Shown here piece by piece: positions 11,980 to 31,252 of a stretch of 64,000 bases of DNA. The notes under the pieces are model-generated. The model did no database searches and had not been told where the DNA came from. It worked only from the letters and a program-made list of their open reading frames with translations. Location: assembly GCA_902729315.2 (NCBI GenBank), contig LR746277.1, positions 3,849,001-3,913,000 of the forward strand, in the 5' to 3' direction. The translations under genes and the position numbers were made by a program. The first letter of the stretch is position 1, and each line of letters starts with the position of its first letter. This DNA is from Spirodela intermedia. Its lineage: Eukaryota; Streptophyta; Magnoliopsida; Alismatales; Araceae.

Positions 11980-13664
11980 GGTGCAACTAGCAGACGAGCA
12001 GGAAATTATCGAGTGGTATAGCGTAAGTATGAGAACAAAGTAACAGAGCAGTCCACGGTCGCTTTTAATATGAAAAATATGCAATGCAGAACGAGAGAGA
12101 ATAACAGGAACGAGATGCAATAGAACAACCGCAAGAGGTTCTCTCTGAGGCTAAGGATACAGCCGAATGAAACTGACGAGAGATGAAAGAGATCGCCAGA
12201 CAAGCGGAAATTCTGCTCACCCGGACCAAAGTGAATCATCGATGAGGCGTAAATGTGAGGGAAGTTCGGTCACTCAGATGGAATGGTTTTGCAGAACAGC
12301 TTTCCCCGATTATGAAGGCAGGAAATTGGCATTGATAATGGAGGATTCAGAAACTAGTATTCCACTGGAATAATCTTAGACAACGGGGTGGGGAAATTTG
12401 ACTAGTGGAAGGAACCCGTTGCGCCCTGACGGCCGAAATTTGCTCGAGAATACTTAGAAATCTGATGCCATCCAGGATCTCCAGGTTGGCATCGGCCTTG
12501 CCCAACTTGCTTACGCGGCAGACAACCGAAGGTGCCGGAAAGCTCCGATCTGAGCAGTATTTTCTACAAGAGGCCAGAATATTAACACATGAACTTCTCG
12601 ATCGCGTAAATTTCCACGTCTAGAACACATACGGAAACGAATTGCATTTCCTAGTCTTTTCTCTCAGATCCAGAAGTAAACACACACGGATACTAACATC
12701 ATTCCATTCCTAAGTGCAGGGAAGACAATTGAAAGAGTGCAGCCCACTCAAAGTCTGCAGCTCGAGAATCTGACGAATCGTGAACTCCGATGCGAAAGAT
12801 ATCCGACGAGAAGCTCCCGACGTTGCGTGAGAATTTCTCAGCAGATGAATTCCAGTGCCAAGAACGCGTTACATCTTCGAGTCTTTCACTCAGATCCGGA
12901 GGTCTATCCACACGGATGTCAGTAGAAATCCATTCCGAAATGCCGGGAACACCGAGAAACTGCAGAATCCTGGTCTAAAGACGGCAAGGAAAACTCCGAA
13001 GACCCGTTACCACCTTCTTCCTTACCTTCCGGACCACAGCCGAGAGAGCTCGAGGACACTGCGATGCTTCCACACTCGCAGAAACACAACCTACTACGAG
13101 CTCTCGTTGGCCACGCAAAGTATTCTACCGTCATTTCCCGACCAATCGGAAAGAGGCGTTGTGCCTCCATCGGATCCTGTCGGTCACCTGTCAGTATCCA
13201 CCACGGACCAAACAGGCCCGACAAGAAAAGACCCAGAACAAGATATTGGATCAGAATGATCAGGCCCAGTTAATACAAGTCCAGCCCAAAACGGGAGATT
13301 TGGGCCGGGCCCACACAGTCAGCAGCTGCGCAGGCAGAGAGAGAGAGAGAGAGAAAAGGAGGCGATTCATTTACGATACCCGAGACAGGGGAGCAAATGT
13401 CCCGGGGGATATATCTGCAAATAATTGAAAGAATGGATTTTTTCTATATCTTCTGATTCTTCGGAAGGGGGTATTGGAACACGCGGACAGCTTTCAGGAG
13501 CCAAAAATGGGGCGGCGATTACATATCGCACTGCTTCTGGTTCCTTGTATGAATGTGTGTGTGTGTATCGTACAGAAAGGGAAGGGGTGGCTATTCACGG
13601 CGGCGGCGCTCTCAAAAATCGGGGGGCCTTCTTCTCCCTAGAGCGAGAGAGAGAGAGAGAGAGG
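11980..13664. other. Intergenic: oxidoreductase promoter side and OFUT 3' flank
   Basis: No supported gene. The first part is the upstream region of the minus-strand oxidoreductase. Short open frames between 12160 and 13430 are unrelated to each other and have no recognisable domain. A short (GA) tract at 13337-13353 and another at 13645-13662 lie near the 3' end of the O-fucosyltransferase-family gene. Confidence 0.5.
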
Positions 13665-15961
13665 TCATGGCATGGGGGCGGTGGTGTTGCACATGCATTC
13701 GGGGATGGGGTAGGCAGTGACGTCCTTTCCGACCTTGTCAGTTCTGAGCTCCGGCTGACCCAAGGAGGCGTTGTGGAGCTCCCTGATGATCTGGATGAAC
13801 TCTGCTTCTGGGAGGGAGGCGTTGAGGAAGTGCGGCACCATCTGCCGCTTGTTCGGGGTGATGAACTTCTTGTGCCCGGCGAAGGCTCTGTGCCCCTGCG
13901 CAGAGATCGTCGGAGATCGTCGGAGGAAGAAGAAGAAGGAGGAGGAGGAGGAAGGTGGAGACTTGGAGCTGAGCTGAGCTGAGCTGAGCTTCTTGTACCT
14001 TGAGGATGCGGCCCATGTTGCCGCCATGGGAGGGCATGAAGACGTCGCTCTTCTCGGCGATGATGAAGTCGACGGCGGCGAGGATGGAGGACCTGTTCGC
14101 AAACGGGTCCAGCTCCCCCGGTGAGGAGAGATTGTACTTGTTGTAGAGATAAGGGAACTCCCCCACCAGAGGGAGCAGGGCGGCGCCACCGCCGAAGGGC
14201 TCCCCGCCTGCCCAGAATATGTTGGCTCTCCGCGGAGCTCCGAGGGCTTTGAGCAACCTCGTGACCTCCACAATGGTCAATGGGCAGAGGCCGGCCGCCT
14301 TGCGCTCTTGGTGCCTCATCTTCGTCTTCCCGGTGAGAAGCTCCGGCCGGCTCTCCCTCTCCCTGCTGATGACATCGTCGTACTCAGGGCTCAGCCCCGG
14401 GAAGCAACCGGTCCTCACCCAGACGTCCTTCTCCATCCGCAGGTGCAGAGCGATATACGGCCCTCTGCTCCTCATCCTCATCGCCAGCCTGTTGCCCAGT
14501 TCACGAACGGGAGCTGAGAATCTCAGGGCGTCGAATGCCACCTGAGAATAAAGAAATACACAAGTCAACGACGATTCATAAGTAAGAGAGAGAGAGAGAG
14601 AGGGAACCTTGCAGCGGAGCTTCTGGAGATCAGAGGGGAGGTCCTTGGAGAGCCTGGAGTCGAAGCCGCGGAGGACGAGGACGCCCTCGCGGGTGAGGCG
14701 CTTGAGGTATTTAGAGCGGATCCAGCGGTCTGAAACGCGCGGCGGCGTGGGGAGCTGCTCCACCGGCCGCCGGGTCAGGTGGGTGGTGGGCAGCGACGAG
14801 ACCACCCTCACGTCGTTCGCCAGCACGCGCTTGAAGTGCTCCAGGTCGAAGATGTCACCGAACTCGCTGCCCTCGCCAACAAAACCAAGAAACAAAAAGA
14901 ACCCGGTTAATTTCGCCTTCTCGATCGAGAACTGTTCTCATGATCACGGGTTTTCATGGCAGAAGGTGGCGAGCTCGAGCAGGAATCACGGGCGGGACGG
15001 AACCCCGGAAAGGAGACAGATTCAGAGATTCAAATTTCCGGGGAACCAGACTAGTCCTACCCTGTCGGAGGAGATTCGTGGCGATGGAGCTCGTCTATTC
15101 CTGAGAGGAATAGAAATCCGGAGGGGAGGAGGAGGGGGGGAGGGGCTCGGATTCCATGGACGACGGCTGCCAGAGTTCAACCAGAGCCGTACCCAGCTGT
15201 CATCTCGGGTTCCCCTTCCTAGCCAGCATACGACCATTTGATGCCAGCCGAGTCCTGTTCATAGTCCTGGTCCTCCATGTCGCTGGAACCAGAGTTTTCG
15301 ACCGGGAAGACGAAGACGGAGACGAAAACCAGTGGGTGGAGGTGGAGGTGGAGGTAGAGGTGGAGAGGGAGGATCACCTTTCGTCTCCCCAGACGATGTT
15401 GACCTGAAGAACAGGGACGACGAGGGCGGCGCCGAGAATCCGAGCGATCACCACGGCGTCAACGATCTGGTTCCGCTGCTGGTTCAGACCTCCGGAGACG
15501 CCCACCACGAGGTACTTATTCCGGTCCCTCTTGATCCCTTCAGTTGCCCGCCGATACCCCTTGCTGAAATCCAAGCACGGCCGGTACCCCATCCCGTCCG
15601 GCTGCTCCCAGAACTCCTCACCTCCTCCATCGCCGCCGCCGGAGGGCGGCGTCGCCGGCTGAGAGTCGCCGGCCGTCGACGAGAACAGGGGAGGCGCCTC
15701 TGGGCGGGGAGTGGCGCAGGGGATGGGGGCCAGGGGGACGAGGGGGTCGAGTTGGACGCTGAGTTTTAGCATCCCCACGAATGCGAACAGACAGAGGAAG
15801 ACGAGGAACCCGGTGTTTCTGGCGGCGGCGAGGAAGCGGCTGCGCGGCCTCGAGCTCTTCTTCGGCGAGAGGAGGAGCCCCTGTAAGGACGACGAGGGAA
15901 CCTGATGGATGATCGGCGAAGGCACCGATATGTAAGAGAGCTTGTTCTTCGGATTTTCCAT
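13665..15961 (-). CDS. O-fucosyltransferase-family protein, 4 exons
   Basis: Model of 538 aa. Exons in transcript order: 15961-15378, 14866-14608, 14541-13999 and 13895-13665. Phases agree across all three GT-AG introns. The start is the ATG of MENPKNKLSY; the open frame extends upstream only through non-ATG codons. A cytosolic tail of about 50 residues precedes one hydrophobic anchor (GFLVFLCLFAFVGMLKL, about 51-67), giving type II Golgi topology. The luminal part has the PF10250 signature SGGLNQQRNQIVDAVV, the HLRMEKDVW block, WAGGEPFGG and DVFMPSHGGNMG, ending in ECMCNTT. Family knowledge: plant members were annotated as protein O-fucosyltransferases, and some relatives are pectin rhamnosyltransferases (GT106), so donor and acceptor cannot be assigned from sequence. 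The closest pattern I recognise is the Arabidopsis At2g44500/At3g26370 type. Intron 3 contains short GAGCT and GATCGTCGGA repeats. The 5' leader carries a long pyrimidine tract. Confidence 0.92.
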
Positions 15962-16006
15962 CACAGAGACCAAGAATCAATCGAGCTGGGCAGGACGGAG
16001 CCCTGC

Positions 16007-16009
16007 CTC

Positions 16010-16040
<31 letters not shown>

Positions 16041-16150
16041 CTCTTCTCTCTCTCCTCTCTCTTCTCTCTCTTCTCTCTCTTCTCTCTCTTCTCTCTCTTC
16101 TCTCTCTTCTCTCTCTTCTCTCTCTTCTCTTCTCTCTCTCTCTCTCTCCC
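16007..16150. repeat. Compound CT/CTTCTCT repeat in OFUT 5' leader
   Basis: About 140 bp of CT dinucleotides mixed with a 9-10 bp CTCTCTCTT-type unit. It begins about 45 bp upstream of the O-fucosyltransferase start codon, so on the minus strand it forms a GA-rich 5' UTR or core-promoter tract. Plant GAGA-binding (BBR/BPC) proteins recognise such tracts; a regulatory role is an inference. Confidence 0.85.
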
Positions 16151-16644
16151 CTCTCGATCTCTATACTTGATAGAGGAGGGGGACGACTGGAGAAGAAGAA
16201 AATGGGAGGGCCACGTCAGAGGGGGAAGCCGGCGGGAAGATGAAATACGGATATTATTTCTCGTTGGGGGGGTTTATTTAAAAAATCCAACTCCGACGAC
16301 CTGATGGCCGGAACGGCCGAGTCCACCGTCGCCGCGTGCTGATTCCCGAGCTCAACCATGGACTAGGTCGACCCGGCGGGAGTAGGATGAGAGATCACAA
16401 TCAGATGAGAGCAGCTGGGGAATCGTGGTAGTCGGACGCCCGTCCTCAGTGACCGGGGGCAGCGGCGGCGGGGCCCGCCGCCTGAAAGACCTTCCCGACC
16501 TTCCGACGTGTTAACCACTTCCGACGTGGACGCCCACGATAGCTCAGCCTGGGGGCCCCCTACTTATCTCCAATGTTAACTTTGCCCGGCCAACACAAGC
16601 CATTAAATCGGACGACCCACTTGAGCCCTAGCAAGAGAGAGAGG

Positions 16645-16695
<51 letters not shown>

Positions 16696-17866
16696 CTGCA
16701 AGTTCGGGCTGCTCTGGTATCTGGCGGCGGACTAGGCGGACGAGGCGGCCGAGCCACGCGACAGGGGAACGCGGTCCAATCGGGCCTGCCAGCTGGCCCC
16801 ATGGCGTCCGATTCCCCGTTGATAACGTCTCCAGCAAGGCGCCTATGGGTCCAGCTGGCGTTCCACTTTCTCACGGCTCCCCCTCCGACGTGTCGCCCCC
16901 CGAGTTCCTCTCCGGCACTCCACGTCGGCGTTTCCCACCACCTTGGTTCAGCCCGTAGGGCGGTTTCCGCCGCCGATCAGATCGACGTGTCCCTAGCCAG
17001 CTGTTTTTGTCCGCACGACTCGTCCCCTACCTCGCTGTGTTCGTACGCCAGCTAAGCCACCGGCGTGGGCCCGGAACCCGCCGCCGAGTTCACGACTCGG
17101 AGTCGGGCGACAACCCAGAAGAAAACCAGGCGGCTTCGATTCTCTCAATGATCAAGGAGAGATGGTGGCCGACTCGGGTGGCGATTTAGGTGGACTTGCC
17201 GCGCCGAGTTGTAAAGGAGTCGGCCGGTGAGGCAAACCGGACAATAATGCAACAGCTCGATTGGTCGTCAGTGGTGGCGCCGCCGTCTGATTGGTTCCCT
17301 TACGGCGTTCTGTATTCTGCTTTAGAGGAGTCGTTAGAGAGAGGGTGACAGACGGGCGCATCCAAGCGTCGGTTAGGGGGTTAACGTCGGTGTTTGGTGA
17401 GGTGCGGCCCTCACGGCGACTAACTGGCCTTTCCTTCTTCTCCGGCTTAAAGGAGGCGACGGCGCGCCTTCAGCGTTGACACGCGCACACGTCGTCTCCA
17501 CTAGAGCATAAAAGATCCCACCCCAACTCCGGTCGCTGCCAGGGTGCCATCAGCCTCCATCTCCCTCTCTCTCTTTTGACCCTGTAATTGTTTTCTGAAG
17601 TTGACATCTATATTAGAATAATAAATAACCCGGAGGCAGTCTCTGAGAGAGAGAGAGATTATCCAGGACGTGGGATGTACTCTGGGTTCCTTCCGCACGT
17701 GGGAATCCTGCGGTCTCGTGCGGGCCCGCGAAACCGACGTGCTCGTTTGTCGGGGAATAAAAATACGTTTCATGCTGCATAATAATTAGTTCGCGGAGAT
17801 CCGAGACAGGGTGGGGGGGGGGGGGGGGGCGGATCAGCCGAACTCTATTGACCATGCGGGGCAAAG
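16151..17866. other. Intergenic: OFUT promoter and GH1 3' flank
   Basis: No gene seen. Near 16265-16280 the minus strand has a weak TATA-like AT patch about 310 bp upstream of the O-fucosyltransferase ATG. A (GA)n tract lies at about 16637-16693. The rest is GC-rich with short unrelated open frames. A run of 17 G at 17813-17829 sits just beyond the beta-glucosidase stop codon. Confidence 0.5.
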
Positions 17867-21252
<3,386 letters not shown>

Positions 21253-21781
21253 TACCCGCGGCCGGCTCCTGTGATGGGCCGTGAACTCCGACTCTTGCAG
21301 AATTTATGGCACGAAGAGGCCGACTCCCTGCACTGCGTCACGCGAGGCGGGACCGCTATTGTTAGATCACACCTCGCGAGCCTGCCTGCCTTCCTGCCCT
21401 CCCTCCTCACCGTCCTTTTTCTCCACCGGCGATAAAACCGGGGGGAGTGACCTTCAGGAATCCCTTCCCACTAGGCTCGCCGCCTGCCACGCGCCAAAGG
21501 CGGCTGAATTTCCCTTTTAAGATGGGTCGGGCATCGGAACCAGGTAGGTATGTTCCACCCCAAACGGACCCGGCGAACTGATCACTGTCCGCAGAAGAAT
21601 AATATTGAATAGTGCGATGCCAGTGGACCCATTGGAATACAGACCCAACTCTATCTTCTCACCCCATGGGAACATCTTGCTATAGTCGAGGGCATTCCGC
21701 ACAGTCCTTTATTCCACCATGGCTTCCTCCGTCGCAAGCTAGAGTCCATTCCATTGAAATCTCCGAGCTTTTTTTATTCCC
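21253..21781. other. Intergenic between GH1 promoter and receptor-kinase 3' end
   Basis: About 530 bp without a gene. It must hold the promoter of the minus-strand beta-glucosidase and the 3' UTR of the next minus-strand gene. A reverse-strand AATAAA at 21773-21778 lies only a few bases beyond the receptor-kinase stop codon. A weak minus-strand CATAAATT patch lies about 45 bp upstream of the GH1 ATG. Confidence 0.4.
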
Positions 21782-27578
<5,797 letters not shown>

Positions 27579-28651
27579 TTTTGCTCTGAGGGGGCCGAGG
27601 AAGAAGCGAAAGATTCTCGATAAGCTAATATTCCTGTGGCAAGCATGAGATGAGTGGGGTACCCGGCCGATCGCGGCACTCCCAAAAATGGGGAACCAAG
27701 ATGAAATCCTAGAGATCATCCAACTCTTCTTTCTGCCAGAGAGGAGAAAGAACCCGGAAGGGGGTGGGGGGGGAGGTGTGCGGGCCCCACGTACTCTGCA
27801 GCAGTCTCTTCGGAGAAGGTCTGACCGTTGGGAGTTCGTACGGATGGACACGTGTCCCGACACGATAGGATGCGGCTCAACTAACCTGGCGCGGGCACTT
27901 TCCATCGAGGAGACTGTGGCGGGAAAATGCTCCAGCTCTCGAAAAATCTTTTCCACATAACGCCATCAATCTAAACCGTCCATTCGATGGACCCTTTTGC
28001 TACTTACTCGATAACCGTGGCAACGTGTTGCCGTGCCGCTTTTACCAACGTATAGCTGCCCCCGCACAACTCGGACCGGACCGGGTCAACTCGTCCGGAC
28101 CGATTCTATATCCGATTTCCCAACCTACTGTGTCTGGCATTGTAGAGCACTCAGTCGTCCCACAAAACAGGCGATCAGCTGATGGGTTGACGTTGACCAA
28201 CCCACATGCTGCTGACAAACAGGTTGGGCAAGGAAGATTTGGTCCAACCCTTGCAAAACTTGCAATTTTCATGCGGAATTGACGCAACCCAGATGAACAC
28301 GGCGGTCGGATACTAGCTTTCCATGGACGGCAAGAAAGCCAGTCAGAAGCAGCAGAAGACTGAGAAACAGATGCAGCTGTCCAAGCAGAAGATGGAAAGT
28401 GGGTCAACCAGGAATGGTAAGGTGTGACACGAGAGGGATCGGCAGCCAAGGGAACCAAAAGCAGAGGGAAGATCCAAATAAATGGGAATTAAAGGAGATA
28501 ATGATGATATTACAAGGCAAAGAGGTCCCAGAGTCTCCTATACTAATCATTATTTAACGGGAAAATTAAATATTAAAGGCTAAGAAGAGAGCAAGGAAAA
28601 TGGAGCTGGAGAAATTCTTGGCAATGGAAATGGCGGCGGTGCATACCCTCC
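27579..28651. other. Intergenic: receptor-kinase promoter side
   Basis: No gene seen. It includes the 5' flank of the minus-strand STRUBBELIG-family gene and the 3' flank of the next minus-strand gene. Open frames around 27688-28460 show no recognisable domain. Confidence 0.45.
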
Positions 28652-29083
28652 TCATGTGCACTCCACTCCTGCTTCGGCGGCGCGTCGAGGGGTGTTCTTC
28701 CGCCGGCTTCCGTTCTGGCGGAAACCGCTGGACCTCAATGAGCCATCAAAACTGGTCGCTCCCTTAGCTCCGATTTCATCTGGGATTGAGCTCGTGGTGT
28801 CCTTTACTGGAGGGGGCCTCTTCCTCTTCTTCCCGTTGTCTGCTGATGCAGAGCCCTTGGCCTCTTTCTTCGGAGTACCACCTTTGACATCGTCGTCGTC
28901 GTCGTCGTCGTCGTCTTCTTCTTCTTCAATCCTCCCAGTCTCGTCGTTGTCGAGATCATCCTTTAATGGCTTCTGAGGCCTTCCTCTTCTCCTGTAGGAC
29001 GGGAGAACCTCCTCGCCACCGCTCTCTGGGTCATGGCTTTTGACCGCCGTCAACCTCTTTCCCTTCCCTCTGCCTCTACCCAT
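28652..29083 (-). CDS. Small charged nuclear-type protein with AT-hook-like motif
   Basis: A 143-aa single-exon coding region. It begins with a basic MGRGRGKGKRL and carries RRGRPQKP at about residues 31-38, a GRP core resembling an AT-hook. A run of glutamate and aspartate follows, then KKRKRPPP (a likely nuclear localisation signal) and a conserved basic C-terminus, FRQNGSRRKNTPRRAAEAG. I recognise the overall pattern (MGRGRGKGKK start, RRGRPQKPLKD, RRAAEAGVEC end) as a conserved but uncharacterised plant protein family. DNA or chromatin association is an inference from composition. The aspartate tract is encoded by a GAC/GTC trinucleotide repeat (28888-28917), so its length may vary between individuals. 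It lies divergent from TRM5 with about 2.2 kb between start codons. Upstream leader exons could exist and were not resolved. Confidence 0.75.
   Translation of the reverse strand: MGRGRGKGKRLTAVKSHDPESGGEEVLPSYRRRGRPQKPLKDDLDNDETGRIEEEEDDDDDDDDDVKGGTPKKEAKGSASADNGKKRKRPPPVKDTTSSIPDEIGAKGATSFDGSLRSSGFRQNGSRRKNTPRRAAEAGVECT
28888..28917. repeat. Trinucleotide repeat encoding an Asp tract
   Basis: A GTC-type repeat on the plus strand (GAC in the coding sense) producing nine to ten consecutive aspartates in the small nuclear-type protein. A CTT/TTC run follows, encoding glutamates. Confidence 0.9.
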
Positions 29084-31252
29084 CGACCCAAAGCAGCAGA
29101 AGATGGATTTCTATAGATTTGAAGCGAAATGCTGCAGATCAAAGGAATAAAAATCTGCTGTGAGAACTCAAGCCGAAGATGAAGCGATCAAGCACAGAGG
29201 TATGAAAGTAAATCGAAGGAATTTCACAGTTCAAACCAATACAAAGTCATTTGCAAGCAAACCGAAAGCAAGATGAGAAAGATGCGCCAAGATGAAGAAT
29301 ATGGGCGATATTATCTCGGAAAAAGAAGATTTCAAGAACACGCATGCGTGTGTGATCACAGTGAGCCCAGGTATTTAGGGACGGAGGGGCCGAAAGAAAG
29401 ACTGAAACATATTATGATCGGGGAGTTGTAGAAAAAGATCTCGAGGAGGGGAGGATGAAGGAAGAAACCCCTCTTACTGTACTAAACAAGAAGCCGATTA
29501 GGAACGATAATTGGGAACACGCATAGAGGGTCAGGAATCCATAAATCACACCCACACACACGCGATCTTTGATTCTGCACTTATCCAGAAGGAAACTGCA
29601 GAAATTGAATAGATTCGAAGCGTAGGGTGACAAGGATCATCCAAGTGAGGACGCCTCTCGTGTTATGAGATTAATAAACGAAAACAGAAGAGAACATGAA
29701 GCATGCAACCCTTAAATTGAACAGAAGAATAGAAGGAGAGGAACGACGAGCAGAGACATAGGATCTCGCTACGTTCTTCAGAAAAAGAATAACAGATTTC
29801 TTCCTAACAACTTTTCCGATCACAAGCAACCCAAGCATGCAATTCGTCGGATATATCCCACCCACTTGTGCGATTTTTTCCACACACAAATCGGCCGGCC
29901 AAATCTCAAGGTGAAAGTGAAAATAACCAGGCGCCTCGAAGAGCATGCTGGTCAGACCTAAACAACGCTCTCAGAGACGCAGATACTCGACGCCGCAACC
30001 GCAGGAGCGGTTCACTTTCTCATCAGAGTCATCTGAAGGAACAGTGGGAGCGGCGGCGGCGGCGGCGGAGACAGGTAAACAACCAGACCGATTCGGAATG
30101 CGATCCTCTTTCCCCTTCCGCTGGACGGATGCAGGAGACAGAAACTGACCTCGCGCGGCACCACGAACTCCTGAAACTCCGTCCGCCAGCTCATCGACGC
30201 CTCCGGCGATATCTCCGGGTAAATTCGACAGCCCCCCTGTTCCCAGACCCTACGCTGCTCCGATCAGGGGCAAACAAACCGGCGGAGGAGGAAGACGACT
30301 CCTAAAAGCACCAGAGGTCGATGGAGAAGTGGAGAACAAGCATCAGGGCGCAGGGGGAGGAGGCGGGTGGGTGGAGGCGGCAGAAGAGAGTGAAGCCGCA
30401 GATCAGGCCCAACGAGGAAGGACGTCGATACATCATCCAGTATAAATGGCGGATATTACAGGACTGGATCTGGAGCTCGGCTTAATATTTTTCGCGTATT
30501 CCTTTTTTAATATTAATCCTGATAAAAAATACTATACGCTAATAGGACAACAGAAGTTGTGTACAAGGGGTGGTTATTCTCACCTCCCTTCGGGTGTCGT
30601 GTTCTGCTCAAAGGATTGTGGTCCCCAGCCACGTGGGCGAGACAGCGCAAGTGACTCCGGATTCGTCTGACCGACCCCGTTTTGTAGCGTAAACGCGCTA
30701 ACCGATATCTCGGCTCCTCGGTAACGGACTCCGATGGATGGTGGAAAGTACCGTTTTATTGGGCCGGCCCGCTGTGGATGGGCGACTTTCGGGCCGGACC
30801 AGTACGGCCCATTTACACCGGATTTACCGGCGGCTAATATTTTCCCGGTATATCGCAAAATATGGGGTCATCATTTCGGGTACTTTGTGAAATAAAAATA
30901 GTTTGGGTTATAGGCATTAGTGTCAGAAAATGCGTGCGGGTTATTGCAAAGTAGGGCGAAGAGGGAGAAGCCGTTTTTCTCTGGGAATGAATCATTCGAA
31001 CTTGGACCCCTAGGGCGGTGCCGCTCCGTTTGCAACTTCTCCGGGAAGCCTCGACCGGGTGGCCCTTGCTCTTGGCTGGTTTGTGTCGCGGCGGCGGAGG
31101 TCAGGCGGGAGATAAAGATCGAGCTCCGCGAGCATGGAGGTTATTCGACGTCGCTGTTTATTTATTTTTTTCCCATTCGTCGAGAAGTTTGACGGGTTTC
31201 GTGCCATCGGGTTTGATGGAAATGCTTTCGACTGCGTTAGGACGAGAAGAGG
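29084..31252. other. Divergent intergenic region upstream of TRM5
   Basis: About 2.2 kb between two divergent starts. No complete gene is supported. The minus strand has a short ATG frame at 30194 (MSWRTEFQEFVVPRE followed by a GTCAGT donor-like site) that could be a leader exon of the small nuclear-type gene or an unrelated short frame; it has no recognised domain. A (GGC)n patch at about 30048-30070 and GC-rich DNA at 30000-30420 would fit a promoter/5' UTR. Confidence 0.4.

Noticed and set aside
12160-13430. Cluster of short plus-strand open frames
   Set aside because: No consistent frame or splice structure joins them, and none resembles a known protein.
15905-16304. Ser/Leu-rich open frames on the plus strand
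   Set aside because: Produced by the CT/CTTCTCT repeat in the O-fucosyltransferase 5' leader.
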